Shown here: piece after piece, positions 16,807 through 24,505 of the stretch | Numbering within the stretch: position 1 is the stretch's first letter | How the letters are laid out: every line of letters starts with the position of its first letter | Origin: Fusobacterium sp. CAG:439 | GTDB lineage: Bacteria > Cyanobacteriota > Vampirovibrionia > Gastranaerophilales > Gastranaerophilaceae | Assembly (NCBI GenBank): GCA_000438175.1 | Contig: FR900469.1 | Location: forward strand, 3,285-35,590 | DNA: 32,306 bases | Direction: 5' to 3' | Notes under the pieces: model-generated | Database searches by the model: none | Told to the model about the DNA's origin: nothing | What the model saw: the letters and a program-made list of their open reading frames with translations, nothing else | Program-made: the position numbers and the translations under genes

Positions 16807-17520
16807 CTACTCTCTTATGTTAATAGCTTTGTTGTACATATCATCAACAACCTTCATCATGCGGGTACTTGCAAGAAGTGAGGCATTCAGCCTTAGCATT
16901 TCAGATGTAGATGAATATATATTAGTGTTAGAATTTTCCAAATTGTTCTGACAGATACAATCATGATCCTTTATTAAAATCGGTTCTCCGGAATCTGCTG
17001 TTGGAATAAGCTTATTCATGCCGGCCTGTTCCAAATTCTCTTGTGAGGGAAAACGTACAAGAGGAATAGTTCCCAGTTTTCTCGGTGCAACATTTTTTCC
17101 GTCATACGCAAGAACTTCTCCATTAGGCTTAATTTCAAATTTATAGCAATTTGCGGGAATTTTAATCCCTTCACCTACAAGCCAGTCGTCAGTTGTCACT
17201 AGATAACCGTCTTTGCCTTGTTTAAATGCACCGTCGCGGGTATAAGCAACTTCACCTTCGGGCGATACAACAGGAATAAACCCTGTACCGTTTATTGCAA
17301 CATCGTAAGGGTTACTTGTTATTTGAATAGACCCCTGTTTATAGTCTGTTCTTATTGCACCTGTTAAATAGCCGTCCTCTGTAAGCATCTGTTCAAACGA
17401 TACAGATTTATAACCGCGTGTATTCATATTAGCAAGACTGTTTGCAACATAACCGAGTTTTTCAAACTGTGTAGTTACGTTGTTTACGCTTTTTCTGACT
17501 ATACCTTGCATACTGTACAT
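16807..17520 (-). CDS. Flagellar rod protein, FlgG/FlgF family
   Basis: The 237-residue product has the axial-protein N-terminus (KSVNNVTTQFEKLGYVANSL, then ANMNTRGYKSVSFEQML), the D1-type middle (QGSIQITSNPYDVAINGTGF followed by IPVVSPEGEVAYTRDGAFKQ, then GYLVTTDDWLV), and the C-terminal coil SEMLRLNASLLASTRMMKVV. These features define the FlgE/FlgF/FlgG rod-hook family. The length and position second after another family member suggest a distal rod (FlgG-like) role, but the exact paralogue cannot be fixed by eye. It starts 19 bases downstream of the preceding gene in the flagellar operon. Confidence 0.88.
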   Translation of the reverse strand: MYSMQGIVRKSVNNVTTQFEKLGYVANSLANMNTRGYKSVSFEQMLTEDGYLTGAIRTDYKQGSIQITSNPYDVAINGTGFIPVVSPEGEVAYTRDGAFKQGKDGYLVTTDDWLVGEGIKIPANCYKFEIKPNGEVLAYDGKNVAPRKLGTIPLVRFPSQENLEQAGMNKLIPTADSGEPILIKDHDCICQNNLENSNTNIYSSTSEMLRLNASLLASTRMMKVVDDMYNKAINIRE

Positions 17521-17539
17521 AATTTATTCCTCACTTGCT

Positions 17540-18238
17540 TTATGATGTTGTTCCTAGCTGCGAAATTACTTTTTGAAGATTTTGATTTTGTATCATAAAA
17601 ATTTGTCTGTTTGCTTCAAAATTTCTGATAATCGGCATCATAGAAATAAATTCATTTTGCAGGGCAACGTTAGAATACTCGTTGTACCCTTGTTTCACCT
17701 GAGGGTCCATGACAACAACTCCGTTTGCATCTACTACTCCGAGAAATGCAACACCTTCAAGTTTGTTTGTATTTTTATTAAATACACTTACAAGCCCTTT
17801 AGAATTAATTTTTACATCTTCAATTTTTTCAGGCACAACAGGCAGTTTAATAGGCACACCTGCGCTTGAAAGGACACTTGCATCTTCAAGGGTTAGTAAA
17901 TTTCCTTCCTTGTCAAGTTTAAATCTTCCGTCACGTGTGAGCTTAATCCCTTCAGCACTTTGAACTTGAAAGTAACCTTTATTAGCCAATGCCAAATCAA
18001 GAGGATTATCGGACATTGCAATACGCCCGACTTTGTCATCAATGGTTTGTGAAAGCCCGTGAACACCTATATATTCTGTAAATGAGGATACTACAGGATC
18101 TTTTCTCTGAAAGCCGATTTTATCAAATCCTGTAACATTTTCATTGTACATTCCGATAAGTTCACTCTGAACATGCATAGCTCTGAGTGAAGTTGTTAAG
18201 CCTTTTTCACAGTACCTGATTCCACCGTTAATTATCAT
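17540..18238 (-). CDS. Flagellar rod protein, FlgF/FlgG family (first gene of the operon)
   Basis: The product is about 232 residues. The family pattern is NENVTGFDKIGFQRKDPVV near the N-terminus, GRIAMSDNPLDLALANKGYF with VQSAEGIKLTRDGRFKLDKE in the middle, and a C-terminal NEFISMMPIIRNFEANRQIF coil. The ATG at 18238 has a GAGG site five bases upstream; a longer in-frame start at 18286 lacks this. The N-terminal helix is divergent from textbook FlgF and FlgG (RYCEKGLTTSLRAMHVQSEL), so the paralogue assignment is open. It begins a five-gene unit: rod, rod, flgB, flgC, glycosyltransferase. I see no clear sigma-28 promoter upstream. Confidence 0.85.
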   Translation of the reverse strand: MIINGGIRYCEKGLTTSLRAMHVQSELIGMYNENVTGFDKIGFQRKDPVVSSFTEYIGVHGLSQTIDDKVGRIAMSDNPLDLALANKGYFQVQSAEGIKLTRDGRFKLDKEGNLLTLEDASVLSSAGVPIKLPVVPEKIEDVKINSKGLVSVFNKNTNKLEGVAFLGVVDANGVVVMDPQVKQGYNEYSNVALQNEFISMMPIIRNFEANRQIFMIQNQNLQKVISQLGTTS

Positions 18239-18295
18239 GACTACCTCTTTTTCTGATACAATCGGATAATTTCGGTTAATAATCAATTATTTTGC

Positions 18296-18342
18296 AAAAA
18301 ATCATCCGTTTGCATTAGATGTCATGAAAATTAATGATTTTT
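18296..18342 (-). terminator. Possible terminator of pilin-like gene 1
   Basis: A 9-bp stem (AAAAATCAT / ATGATTTTT) with a large loop has a T-run on the minus strand. It lies 16 bases after the stop of the pilin-like gene and before the flagellar operon. The large loop makes it a weak candidate. Confidence 0.4.
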
Positions 18343-18357
18343 ATTAAAAAGTCAAAA

Positions 18358-19055
18358 TTAATATGTCATTTCCCAGTTATCATTTAAGATTTTTCCAAAG
18401 CAGCCATCCCACTTATTACCTGCACTGTCTATACAAGCTGTCTGATAACGTTGTTCTCTCAGTTCTTCAGTCATAGGAACAACACCTGACGTAGAGTAAT
18501 CATCTATAGTTCCGTCTTTGTATAAAAATAAAGAAAAAGCATCTCTGCCAAAGATATTAGGTCCCTGCTGCCCATTAATATCAATCACTATCTCTGCAAT
18601 CATATTTGTATATCCGGCGCTGGCTTTATAAACTCCTATAGCTGCACCATTTGCAAGAACCATGCAGGCTCCATCACATCTAAATAAAGTCTCAACACCT
18701 GCAATTTTCTTGTAAGAATCCGCAAAACAAGGTGTTTGTTCATTTTCGCAATCCTGAACTACTTTAAAGTAATTTTTTAGGAACTCAGAAAAGGTATCTA
18801 CGCTTAATCCGGCTTCTGTCAGATTAAGAGCATTTCTATCTGTCTGATAACGGATTAAACCTTGAGAAAGTTCATTATAGACCTTATGCAATTGGGTTAC
18901 ATAAGTCTTTCTCTGGTGATTTTGCATTAAAGTCGGGACTGTCATGGCGGATACTACTCCAATAATCCCTAATGTTACCAAGACTTCTGCAAGTGTAAAC
19001 GCAGGTTTAGGAGCTGCTAAATTGCCCCCCCCCCGACATTGTTAAATATTTTCAT
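18358..19055 (-). CDS. Type IV pilin-like protein 1, out of frame at a poly-G tract
   Basis: From a promoter and an AAGGAGCT site, the ATG at 19055 opens a leader MKIFNNVG, then meets ten G (19025-19034). With ten G the frame reads three Gly, Ala, Ile and stops. Eleven (or eight) G would give GGGGNLAAPKPA followed by the prepilin methylation motif FTLAEVLVTLGIIGVVSAM and a 232-residue pilin. No ATG, GTG or TTG upstream reaches the pilin frame, because a TAA lies in that frame before the tract. The body has the N-terminal hydrophobic helix (QNHQRKTYVTQLHKVYNELS), a paired Cys region, the GRDAFSLFLYKDGTIDD segment and the C-terminal GCFGKILNDNWEMTY shared with copy 2. The product would be processed by prepilin peptidase and assembled in a pilus or pseudopilus. 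An internal TTG start would lose the cleavage site. Confidence 0.8.
19025..19034 (-). repeat. G10 homopolymer in pilin-like gene 1 leader
   Basis: Ten consecutive G (minus strand) lie 21 bases after the ATG, within the leader that prepilin peptidase would remove. One added or two lost G would restore the reading frame. Changes by three would only alter the number of glycines in the leader, not the mature pilin. Confidence 0.9.
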
Positions 19056-19084
19056 AACTAGCTCCTTTCATACATACATTTATA

Positions 19085-19112
19085 ATTATAACATATTTCA
19101 GATTTTATTCAA
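19085..19112 (-). promoter_or_regulatory. Promoter of pilin-like gene 1
   Basis: TTGAAT (19107-19112), a 16-base spacer and TATAAT (19085-19090) on the minus strand lie 30 bases before the ATG. The -35 overlaps the rqcP stop codon. Confidence 0.6.
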
Positions 19113-19350
19113 TAATCTCATAAAGAGATGAGGCTTCCTGAACGCTTACATTATTTAAAGGAACTTTTAAAACACGTGCGGCAACTGTTCTGTTTGCATA
19201 CTCAATTCTTATTTCATCTCCCTCTTTAATTTGCTTGGAGGGTTTTGCTGAATTCCCGTTTACATAAACACGTCCCATATCAGAAACTTCATTTGCGACT
19301 GTTCTGCGCTTTATTAATCTTGAAACTTTCAAAAACTTGTCTAATCTCAT
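19105..19350 (-). CDS. rqcP: S4-domain RNA-binding protein, RqcP-like
   Basis: The 81-residue product is a single S4 domain: MRLDKFLKVSRLIKRRTVAN, VSDMGRVYVNGNSAKPSKQ, IKEGDEIRIEYANRTVAARV. This length and motif order match RqcP (YabO), which stabilises 50S-peptidyl-tRNA complexes with RqcH during alanine tailing of stalled nascent chains. The related Hsp15 has a longer C-terminal tail. The ATG at 19350 follows an AAAGGAG site; a 45-residue upstream extension of the frame runs through the promoter region and is not expected to be translated. It is divergent from the metallophosphoesterase and lies directly upstream of pilin-like gene 1. RqcH is not in the window. Confidence 0.85.
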   Translation of the reverse strand: MRLDKFLKVSRLIKRRTVANEVSDMGRVYVNGNSAKPSKQIKEGDEIRIEYANRTVAARVLKVPLNNVSVQEASSLYEIIE

Positions 19351-19359
19351 ATCTTCTCC

Positions 19360-19395
19360 TTTATATATATTATAATTTATGTTATAATTTGTCCA
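19360..19395. promoter_or_regulatory. Divergent promoter region, rqcP / metallophosphoesterase
   Basis: On the minus strand TGGACA (19390-19395), 17 bases and TAATAT (19367-19372) point toward rqcP. On the plus strand TTTATA (19360-19365), 17 bases and TATAAT (19383-19388) point toward the gene at 19412. The elements overlap, so the two promoters could compete. Confidence 0.45.
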
Positions 19396-19411
19396 GAGGG
19401 CATAAAAAAGA

Positions 19412-20230
19412 ATGAAAAAAAATATATTTTTAACTTTACTTTCAATTTTGTTGCTGCAAAATACTGTTTTTGCCGGCGTTGTCAAATTTGTTCAGGTAAC
19501 TGACAGTCACTTTATTGCAAAAGATGAATACAGAACAGAAGTTCTTAAACAAACCGTAAAAAGTATTAATAAAGAAAAAGACATATCATTCGTCGTTTTT
19601 ACGGGCGACAATCTTGATTCTCCAAAAGCAGCTTATTTACCAGACTTTGTAAACATAATAAATAAGCTTGATGTCCCTTATTATCTTGTTATAGGTAATC
19701 ATGACGTATTTAAAAATAACGGGTTATCCAAAGAACACTATTTGGAAATTGTCAGAGATAATAACTGCTTTTACAAATACAAAAAACCTAATTATGTTTT
19801 TAAGAAAAACGGATTTGTTTTTATAGTTCTTGACGGAGCTAAAGAAGTTATTCCGGGTTCAATAGGATATTATAAAGAAGATACTCTAAACTGGCTGGAA
19901 AAACAGTTAAAAAAATATAAAAGAAATCCTGTAATAATTTTCCAGCATTTCCCGTTAACAGCAGCAAAAGAAAGACCTACTCATATGGTTTATCAAAAGG
20001 AAAAGTATTTTGATGTCCTTGATACACATAATAATGTCGTTTCTATTATCGCAGGTCATTTACACACAAACAGCGAAATTATGAGAAACGGAGTTTATCA
20101 TATCACATCACCGACATTGCTGAGCAACCCTCCTGTTTATAAAGTTATTACAGTAACTACAACAAGAGGTTTTTCTCCGATGATTTATACGGAGCTTAAA
20201 GAAGTTGAAATGCCTAAACCGAAAGAATAG
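19412..20230 (+). CDS. Secreted calcineurin-like metallophosphoesterase
   Basis: The 272-residue product begins with a signal peptide (MKKNIFLTLLSILLLQNTVFA). The catalytic motifs of the binuclear metallophosphoesterase fold follow in order: QVTDSHF (D-x-H), FTGDNLDSP (GD), VIGNHDVF (GNHD), FQHFPLT (H) and AGHLHTN (GHxH). Metal ligands appear complete, so it should be an active phosphatase or phosphodiesterase in the periplasm. The substrate is not predictable, but the fold is used by nucleotidases, phospholipases and cyclic-nucleotide phosphodiesterases. The ATG has an AGAGGG site. It is divergently transcribed from rqcP and followed 67 bases later by the CNNM gene. Confidence 0.9.
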   Translation: MKKNIFLTLLSILLLQNTVFAGVVKFVQVTDSHFIAKDEYRTEVLKQTVKSINKEKDISFVVFTGDNLDSPKAAYLPDFVNIINKLDVPYYLVIGNHDVFKNNGLSKEHYLEIVRDNNCFYKYKKPNYVFKKNGFVFIVLDGAKEVIPGSIGYYKEDTLNWLEKQLKKYKRNPVIIFQHFPLTAAKERPTHMVYQKEKYFDVLDTHNNVVSIIAGHLHTNSEIMRNGVYHITSPTLLSNPPVYKVITVTTTRGFSPMIYTELKEVEMPKPKE

Positions 20231-20297
20231 GATTGCAATTTTTTATAAATAATATTATAATTACACTTAAAACTGATATAGAAGGAAATAAAATATA

Positions 20298-21668
20298 ATG
20301 GACGGGTCCGGTAATACAATATTCAATTTGTTTGTAATAGCTTTTTTATTGTTTTCAAACGGCTTTTTTGTAGCTTCCGAATTTGCGATGGTCAAGGTAA
20401 GAAAGACCAGAATTGAACAGCTCGTTAATGAGGGCAATTTTAATGCAAAAATAGCATTGGAAGCTTTAAAGGATTTAGATAAATTTATAGCTGCGGTACA
20501 GCTTGGAGTTACAATATCAAGTATCGGCTTAGGATGGGTCGGAGAAGGAACGCTTGCTCATATTATTGAACCTGTTTTCGCTTTCCTTCCGGGAATAAGC
20601 AGGAATATTGCAACACACACAATGTCAGTATCTATTGCATTTGCGTTGATTACATTTTTCCATGTTGTACTCGGCGAACTTATTCCGAAATCAATTGCGT
20701 TGGAATATACCGAAAAAACAGCCCTCTGGGTTGCACGTCCGATGCAGGTTTTAACATTTATATTTAATCCTTTTATATGGCTGCTGAATGGGTTTGGGAA
20801 TTTTGTTTTGAAATTGTTAAATATTCCGCATTCTCATAAAGGTTCGCTTGTTCACTCTACAGAAGAACTGGATATGCTCGTTAATGCAAGTTATAACGGC
20901 GGAGTGCTGAACGAAACAGAAAAAGAAATGCTTCATAATGTATTTAAGTTCTCGGATCTTACGGCAAAACAGGTTATGATACCGAGAACAGACATGGTTT
21001 GTATCCCGAGCGACATGCCGATAGAAGAATTAAATGAACTTGCAGCAGACAGCCAGTATACAAGATATCCTGTTTATGAAGAAGATATTGACCATATTAC
21101 AGGGCTTGTTCATGTTAAAGATTTATTTTCTCTTTCGCTGAAAGATGAAACATGCCCCATAACAAAAATACAGCGCGATATTTTAATGGTACCTGAAACC
21201 ATAACAATGGATAATCTTGTTCTTGAATTCAAAAAAAGAAAAGGACAAATGGCTGTTGTTATAGATGAATTCGGCGGGACTTCCGGACTTATTACCCTTG
21301 AAGATGTTATCGAAGAAATATTCGGAGATGTTCAGGACGAATTTGACGAAGAAGAAGAACAGGAAAACGACATTATTGAAGTTGCTCCGAATACCTATCT
21401 TGCAAATTCAATGATGCGTCTTGATGAATTCGCTGAATTCTTCCAAATTAACGAAAAAGAAATTGATGACGAAGATATAGATACGATAGGCGGACTTGTA
21501 GTTAAACTTTTAGGGCGTCTTGCCGAAGTTAACGACAAAGTTACGCTAAATAACCTCACATTAGTTGTAAAAGAAGTTGACGGAGCAAGAATTACCAAGC
21601 TTGAAATAATCAGAACCGAGCCTGAACCGTCTGAGGAAGATGCTGAACAGCAGAAACAACAAAGTTAA
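20298..21668 (+). CDS. CNNM/CorC (HlyC) family transporter with CBS domains
   Basis: The 456-residue product is an inner-membrane protein. Residues 1-190 form the CNNM (DUF21) membrane domain (FVIAFLLFSNGFFVASEFAM, then AAVQLGVTISSIGLGWVGEG, HVVLGELIPKSIALEYTEK). A CBS pair follows (from VMIPRTDMVCIPSDMPIEEL through MAVVIDEFGGTSGLITLEDV), then EIFGDVQDEFDEE. The C-terminal CorC_HlyC domain closes the protein (MRLDEFAEFFQINEKEIDDE, then DIDTIGGLVVKLLGRLAEV). The acidic Gln/Glu-rich tail (EPEPSEEDAEQQKQQS) is not conserved. Family members are linked to Mg2+ or Co2+ homeostasis. An AGAAGG site precedes the ATG. It is probably monocistronic. Confidence 0.93.
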   Translation: MDGSGNTIFNLFVIAFLLFSNGFFVASEFAMVKVRKTRIEQLVNEGNFNAKIALEALKDLDKFIAAVQLGVTISSIGLGWVGEGTLAHIIEPVFAFLPGISRNIATHTMSVSIAFALITFFHVVLGELIPKSIALEYTEKTALWVARPMQVLTFIFNPFIWLLNGFGNFVLKLLNIPHSHKGSLVHSTEELDMLVNASYNGGVLNETEKEMLHNVFKFSDLTAKQVMIPRTDMVCIPSDMPIEELNELAADSQYTRYPVYEEDIDHITGLVHVKDLFSLSLKDETCPITKIQRDILMVPETITMDNLVLEFKKRKGQMAVVIDEFGGTSGLITLEDVIEEIFGDVQDEFDEEEEQENDIIEVAPNTYLANSMMRLDEFAEFFQINEKEIDDEDIDTIGGLVVKLLGRLAEVNDKVTLNNLTLVVKEVDGARITKLEIIRTEPEPSEEDAEQQKQQS

Positions 21669-21672
21669 AGCA

Positions 21673-21688
21673 TGCGAAATACTTCGCA
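21673..21688 (+). terminator. Short hairpin after the CNNM gene
   Basis: TGCGAA / TTCGCA with a 4-base loop lies 4 bases after the stop. A T5 run follows 11 bases later, so this is a weak terminator candidate. Confidence 0.35.
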
Positions 21689-21792
21689 AACTTTAGGATT
21701 TTTCAGACATTTCCTCTTTTTAAATGATGTAGTCAAACGTGTATTGTATAGAATAGATATGTAAGATATTTGAACAATATTTGGGAAGTTTA

Positions 21793-22620
21793 ATGAGCCA
21801 AAGTTTTGATTTTACATCATATAATAATATAAAAAGACTGACGGAGGATGAGCTCGCGGCATTATGGCAGGATTACCTTAAAGATAAATCCAATAAAGCC
21901 GTTCGCGACACTTTGATTGTTCAATATATTTATTTGATAAGATATGTTGTAGGACGTGTTAAAGTTACTCTGCCTTCAACTATTTCCGTGGAAGATATTG
22001 CAGGATACGGCGTAGAAGGTCTTATTAATGCAATAGAAAGATATTCTCCGCAGAAAAATACAAGATTTGAAACATACGCACTTATCAGGATAAGAGGTTC
22101 CATTCTCGACAGAATTCGTGCTCAAGACTTTTTACCGAGAAGCGTAAGAAAAAAAATAAAAGATATTAAAAATGCTCAGGAGCATCTGAAACAGGAACTC
22201 GGACGCATGCCGACCACTCAGGAAGTTGCAGGTTTTCTTGATATGGAGCCTGAAAAGGTTACACAAATACTGTCTGAAGATACGACAATGACCTCTCTTT
22301 ATGACAAAAAAGGGGCAAGCGATGACAGCGTAGAAATCATTGATACAATTCAAGATACAAATAAACTTAATCCGCAGGAACAGGCAGAAGAAAAAAATGT
22401 AAAGCATGAACTTGAAAGAGCATTAAGAAGACTGCCCGAACGTGAGCGTATTATAATGGTTTTATATTATCAGGAGAATATGACCCTGAAAGAAATAGGC
22501 GAAACAATCAGTATGTCGGAATCACGCGTCTGTCAGCTTCATGCTCAGGCTATTATGAAGTTAAAAAATATACTAAGCGAAAACAGAACAACAAGACTTC
22601 GCCAGAGTATCATCGCTTAG
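21793..22620 (+). CDS. fliA: RNA polymerase sigma factor FliA/WhiG type (sigma-28)
   Basis: The 275-residue product has the layout of flagellar/sporulation sigma factors. Region 2 contains LIVQYIYLIRYVVGRVKVTL, VEDIAGYGVEGLINAIERYS, and TRFETYALIRIRGSILDRIR followed by AQDFLPR. Region 3 is KKIKDIKNAQEHLKQELGRM with PTTQEVAGFLDM. Region 4 is LRRLPERERIIMVLYYQENM with LKEIGETISMSESRVCQLHA. The RIRGSILDRIRAQDFLPR block is a hallmark of FliA. I use the ATG at 21793; a TTG at 21781 would add four residues. It presumably directs late flagellar genes. The gene overlaps the convergent MotB-like gene by 11 bases. Confidence 0.93.
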   Translation: MSQSFDFTSYNNIKRLTEDELAALWQDYLKDKSNKAVRDTLIVQYIYLIRYVVGRVKVTLPSTISVEDIAGYGVEGLINAIERYSPQKNTRFETYALIRIRGSILDRIRAQDFLPRSVRKKIKDIKNAQEHLKQELGRMPTTQEVAGFLDMEPEKVTQILSEDTTMTSLYDKKGASDDSVEIIDTIQDTNKLNPQEQAEEKNVKHELERALRRLPERERIIMVLYYQENMTLKEIGETISMSESRVCQLHAQAIMKLKNILSENRTTRLRQSIIA

Positions 22621-23143
22621 CCTCGTATTCCAAAATAACAAAGTCAATTCTGTTATTCATTCCGTTTTTCGGTGCAACATTATCTCTGAAAGGCATGTAT
22701 TGCCCGTACCCCAGAGAAAAAAGCTGTGAGGCAGGAAGTTTGCCGCAAGTAATCATGTATTCAACAATATTTGCAGACCTTGCAAGAGACAATTCCCAAT
22801 TCTCATCATAATAGCTGTTTTCCTCCGTATGATCCTCAACAACGCAGTAATTCGGGAGTTTTTGCAAGAGCATTATTATTGTATCAAGCACGCAAAGCGA
22901 ACTTTCCTTAATCCTTACCTCTGTTTCGTTAAAAAAACATTCTTCGTTTATACTTACAATCAGACCGCGCGGAACTTTAGTGAAAGTTATGTCATTTTTG
23001 TTTAAAGGCAGATAAGCTTTAAAAATTTCTTCGAGCTTGTCGACATTCGGTTGATAGGACACTGAAATATCAACAACGGAATTTGAAAATCCGGTGCAAA
23101 AAAATAATATTAAGATTAAAGTTACCAGATAAAAGTTTTTCAA
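22610..23143 (-). CDS. MotB/OmpA-like peptidoglycan-binding protein
   Basis: The 177-residue product has an N-terminal hydrophobic segment (YLVTLILILFFCTGFSNSVV) that acts as a signal peptide or membrane anchor. The OmpA-C/MotB domain starts FFNETEVRIKESSLCVLDTI and continues with LPNYCVVEDHTEENSYYDENW, then ELSLARSANIVEYMITCGKL, and ends NGMNNRIDFVIL. The NWELSxARxxxVxYxI pattern is characteristic of MotB rather than OmpA. The plug and proton-channel aspartate of MotB are not evident, and no motA is adjacent, so it may anchor something other than a stator. It starts at TTG, with a perfect AGGAGG seven bases upstream. A hairpin precedes that site. Confidence 0.8.
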   Translation of the reverse strand: MKNFYLVTLILILFFCTGFSNSVVDISVSYQPNVDKLEEIFKAYLPLNKNDITFTKVPRGLIVSINEECFFNETEVRIKESSLCVLDTIIMLLQKLPNYCVVEDHTEENSYYDENWELSLARSANIVEYMITCGKLPASQLFSLGYGQYMPFRDNVAPKNGMNNRIDFVILEYEAKR

Positions 23144-23152
23144 AACCCGCCT

Positions 23153-23178
23153 CCTGAATATTATTGCTTATATTCAGG
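23153..23178 (-). promoter_or_regulatory. Hairpin overlapping the ribosome site of the MotB-like gene
   Basis: A 9-bp stem (CCTGAATAT / ATATTCAGG) with an 8-base loop lies between the M16 gene and the MotB-like gene. Its 3' arm ends in the first AGG of the AGGAGG Shine-Dalgarno, so folding could limit ribosome access. There is no T-run, so it is not an ordinary terminator. Confidence 0.55.
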
Positions 23179-23200
23179 CGCATTCCATTACCTGACAAGG

Positions 23201-24415
23201 TTACGGCTTTAAGACAGACAGTACATAAGTATCGTTAAAGTACTTATTGGCACAGGCAATAATATCCTGCGGTGTAACCTTTTTAATCTTTTCAACGGCT
23301 TTTTCATGGAAATCAAAACCGAACCCCATAACTCCGTAATGAGCAAGCCAATTTGCCTGCTGCGAATTTGTTTCTCCGATAAATGCCCATTTACCGAATA
23401 TGTTATTTTTTGCGTTTTCAAGTTCTTCTTCACTGACAGGTATTGTTTTAATCTTTTTGATTTCTTCATCAAATCCCTTCAAAGAAGTTTCAATATTGTT
23501 CGGCTCTGTAGCTATGTAAATAGAAAAGTTTGCAGAAAGTCTTGCAACATCATAAGCACTTCTTACAACATATGCAAGCCCTTTTTTGTCGCGAAGTTCC
23601 AAAAACAATCTGGAAGATAAACCGCTTGCACCTAGAATAATATTTAACAGTGCAATAGAAGCATAATCCTCACTGTCTGCAGAAGCGACCAGCCAGCCTT
23701 TCAAAATATGCGCCTGATTTAAATCAGGTTGAATAATTTCCACATTTTTTGTTTCCGTAAGAAGAGGATGGGCTAAACAAGGTAAATTTTGAGTTGACGG
23801 TGCAATGTCGCCAAGATTTTCTTCCAGAAGGTTATTGACTTTATCAAAATCTAAATCTCCCACAAAAGCGCAAACTTTTTTACTATTTTCAAGAATATTT
23901 TTGTAACCGTCAATAACTTCTTGTTTTTTAATATTATTCAAATTTTCTAGAATTACTGTATTTGTATATCCATAACTGTGCCCTTCATAAATATTTTTAT
24001 AGTAGCTGTCTATAATTTTTGCACGCGGGGAGTCGAGTTCAGCAATAATTTCTCCCTGAAGCTTTGTACGTTCTTTTTCAAATTCTTCAAAAGTAGTATT
24101 TTTTACTATATCTGTAAATATTTCAAGAGCTTTTTCAAAATCTTCGTTCAAACATACAAACTTAAATTTTATATAATCAAGTTTTAATTCTGCAGTAAAT
24201 TCGATAGCATACTTATCCAATTCTTCTGACAGTTGTTGAGCCGTACGGTTTTTGGTACCCTGCATAAACAAGCGTACCAGTAAAGAATACATCCCCGGAT
24301 TTTTAGGATAGTTATTAATCGAGAAGTTAAGATAAAATGCAACTCTCGGTGTATTCGGGTTTCTTTTATAAGCAAATTCTATTTTATTTTTAAGTTCAGT
24401 AATTTTAGTTTCCAT
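23201..24415 (-). CDS. M16-family (insulinase-like) peptidase homologue lacking the zinc motif
   Basis: The 404-residue product has the two-domain M16 layout. In the first domain the region normally carrying H-x-x-E-H reads SLLVRLFMQGTKNRTAQQL, so both His and the catalytic Glu are replaced. The usual EExExxK-type helix is present as FEKERTKLQGEIIAELDSP. The second domain has LLNIILGASGLSSRLFLELR followed by DKKGLAYVVRS, the classic R/Y substrate-binding block. This is the pattern of the non-catalytic partner in bacterial M16B heterodimers. No catalytic partner is adjacent here. The ATG at 24415 has a GGAG site seven bases away; the earlier ATG at 24430 would place that site inside the gene. 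It is divergent from tmk. Confidence 0.9.
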   Translation of the reverse strand: METKITELKNKIEFAYKRNPNTPRVAFYLNFSINNYPKNPGMYSLLVRLFMQGTKNRTAQQLSEELDKYAIEFTAELKLDYIKFKFVCLNEDFEKALEIFTDIVKNTTFEEFEKERTKLQGEIIAELDSPRAKIIDSYYKNIYEGHSYGYTNTVILENLNNIKKQEVIDGYKNILENSKKVCAFVGDLDFDKVNNLLEENLGDIAPSTQNLPCLAHPLLTETKNVEIIQPDLNQAHILKGWLVASADSEDYASIALLNIILGASGLSSRLFLELRDKKGLAYVVRSAYDVARLSANFSIYIATEPNNIETSLKGFDEEIKKIKTIPVSEEELENAKNNIFGKWAFIGETNSQQANWLAHYGVMGFGFDFHEKAVEKIKKVTPQDIIACANKYFNDTYVLSVLKP

Positions 24416-24505
24416 ACAAGCTCTCCTCATAGGTGAATTTTAGCATAATATAAGGTAAAACACAAATAAGATTTTTTTGATATAATTAAGTAAAGAGGTT
24501 AGAAA

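Noticed and set aside
18358..18981. Internal TTG start for pilin-like gene 1 (and a similar internal start at about 25724 for copy 2)
   Set aside because: These starts would delete the leader and the prepilin cleavage motif, and they lack a ribosome site, whereas the ATGs at 19055 and 25828 have promoters and strong Shine-Dalgarno sites.
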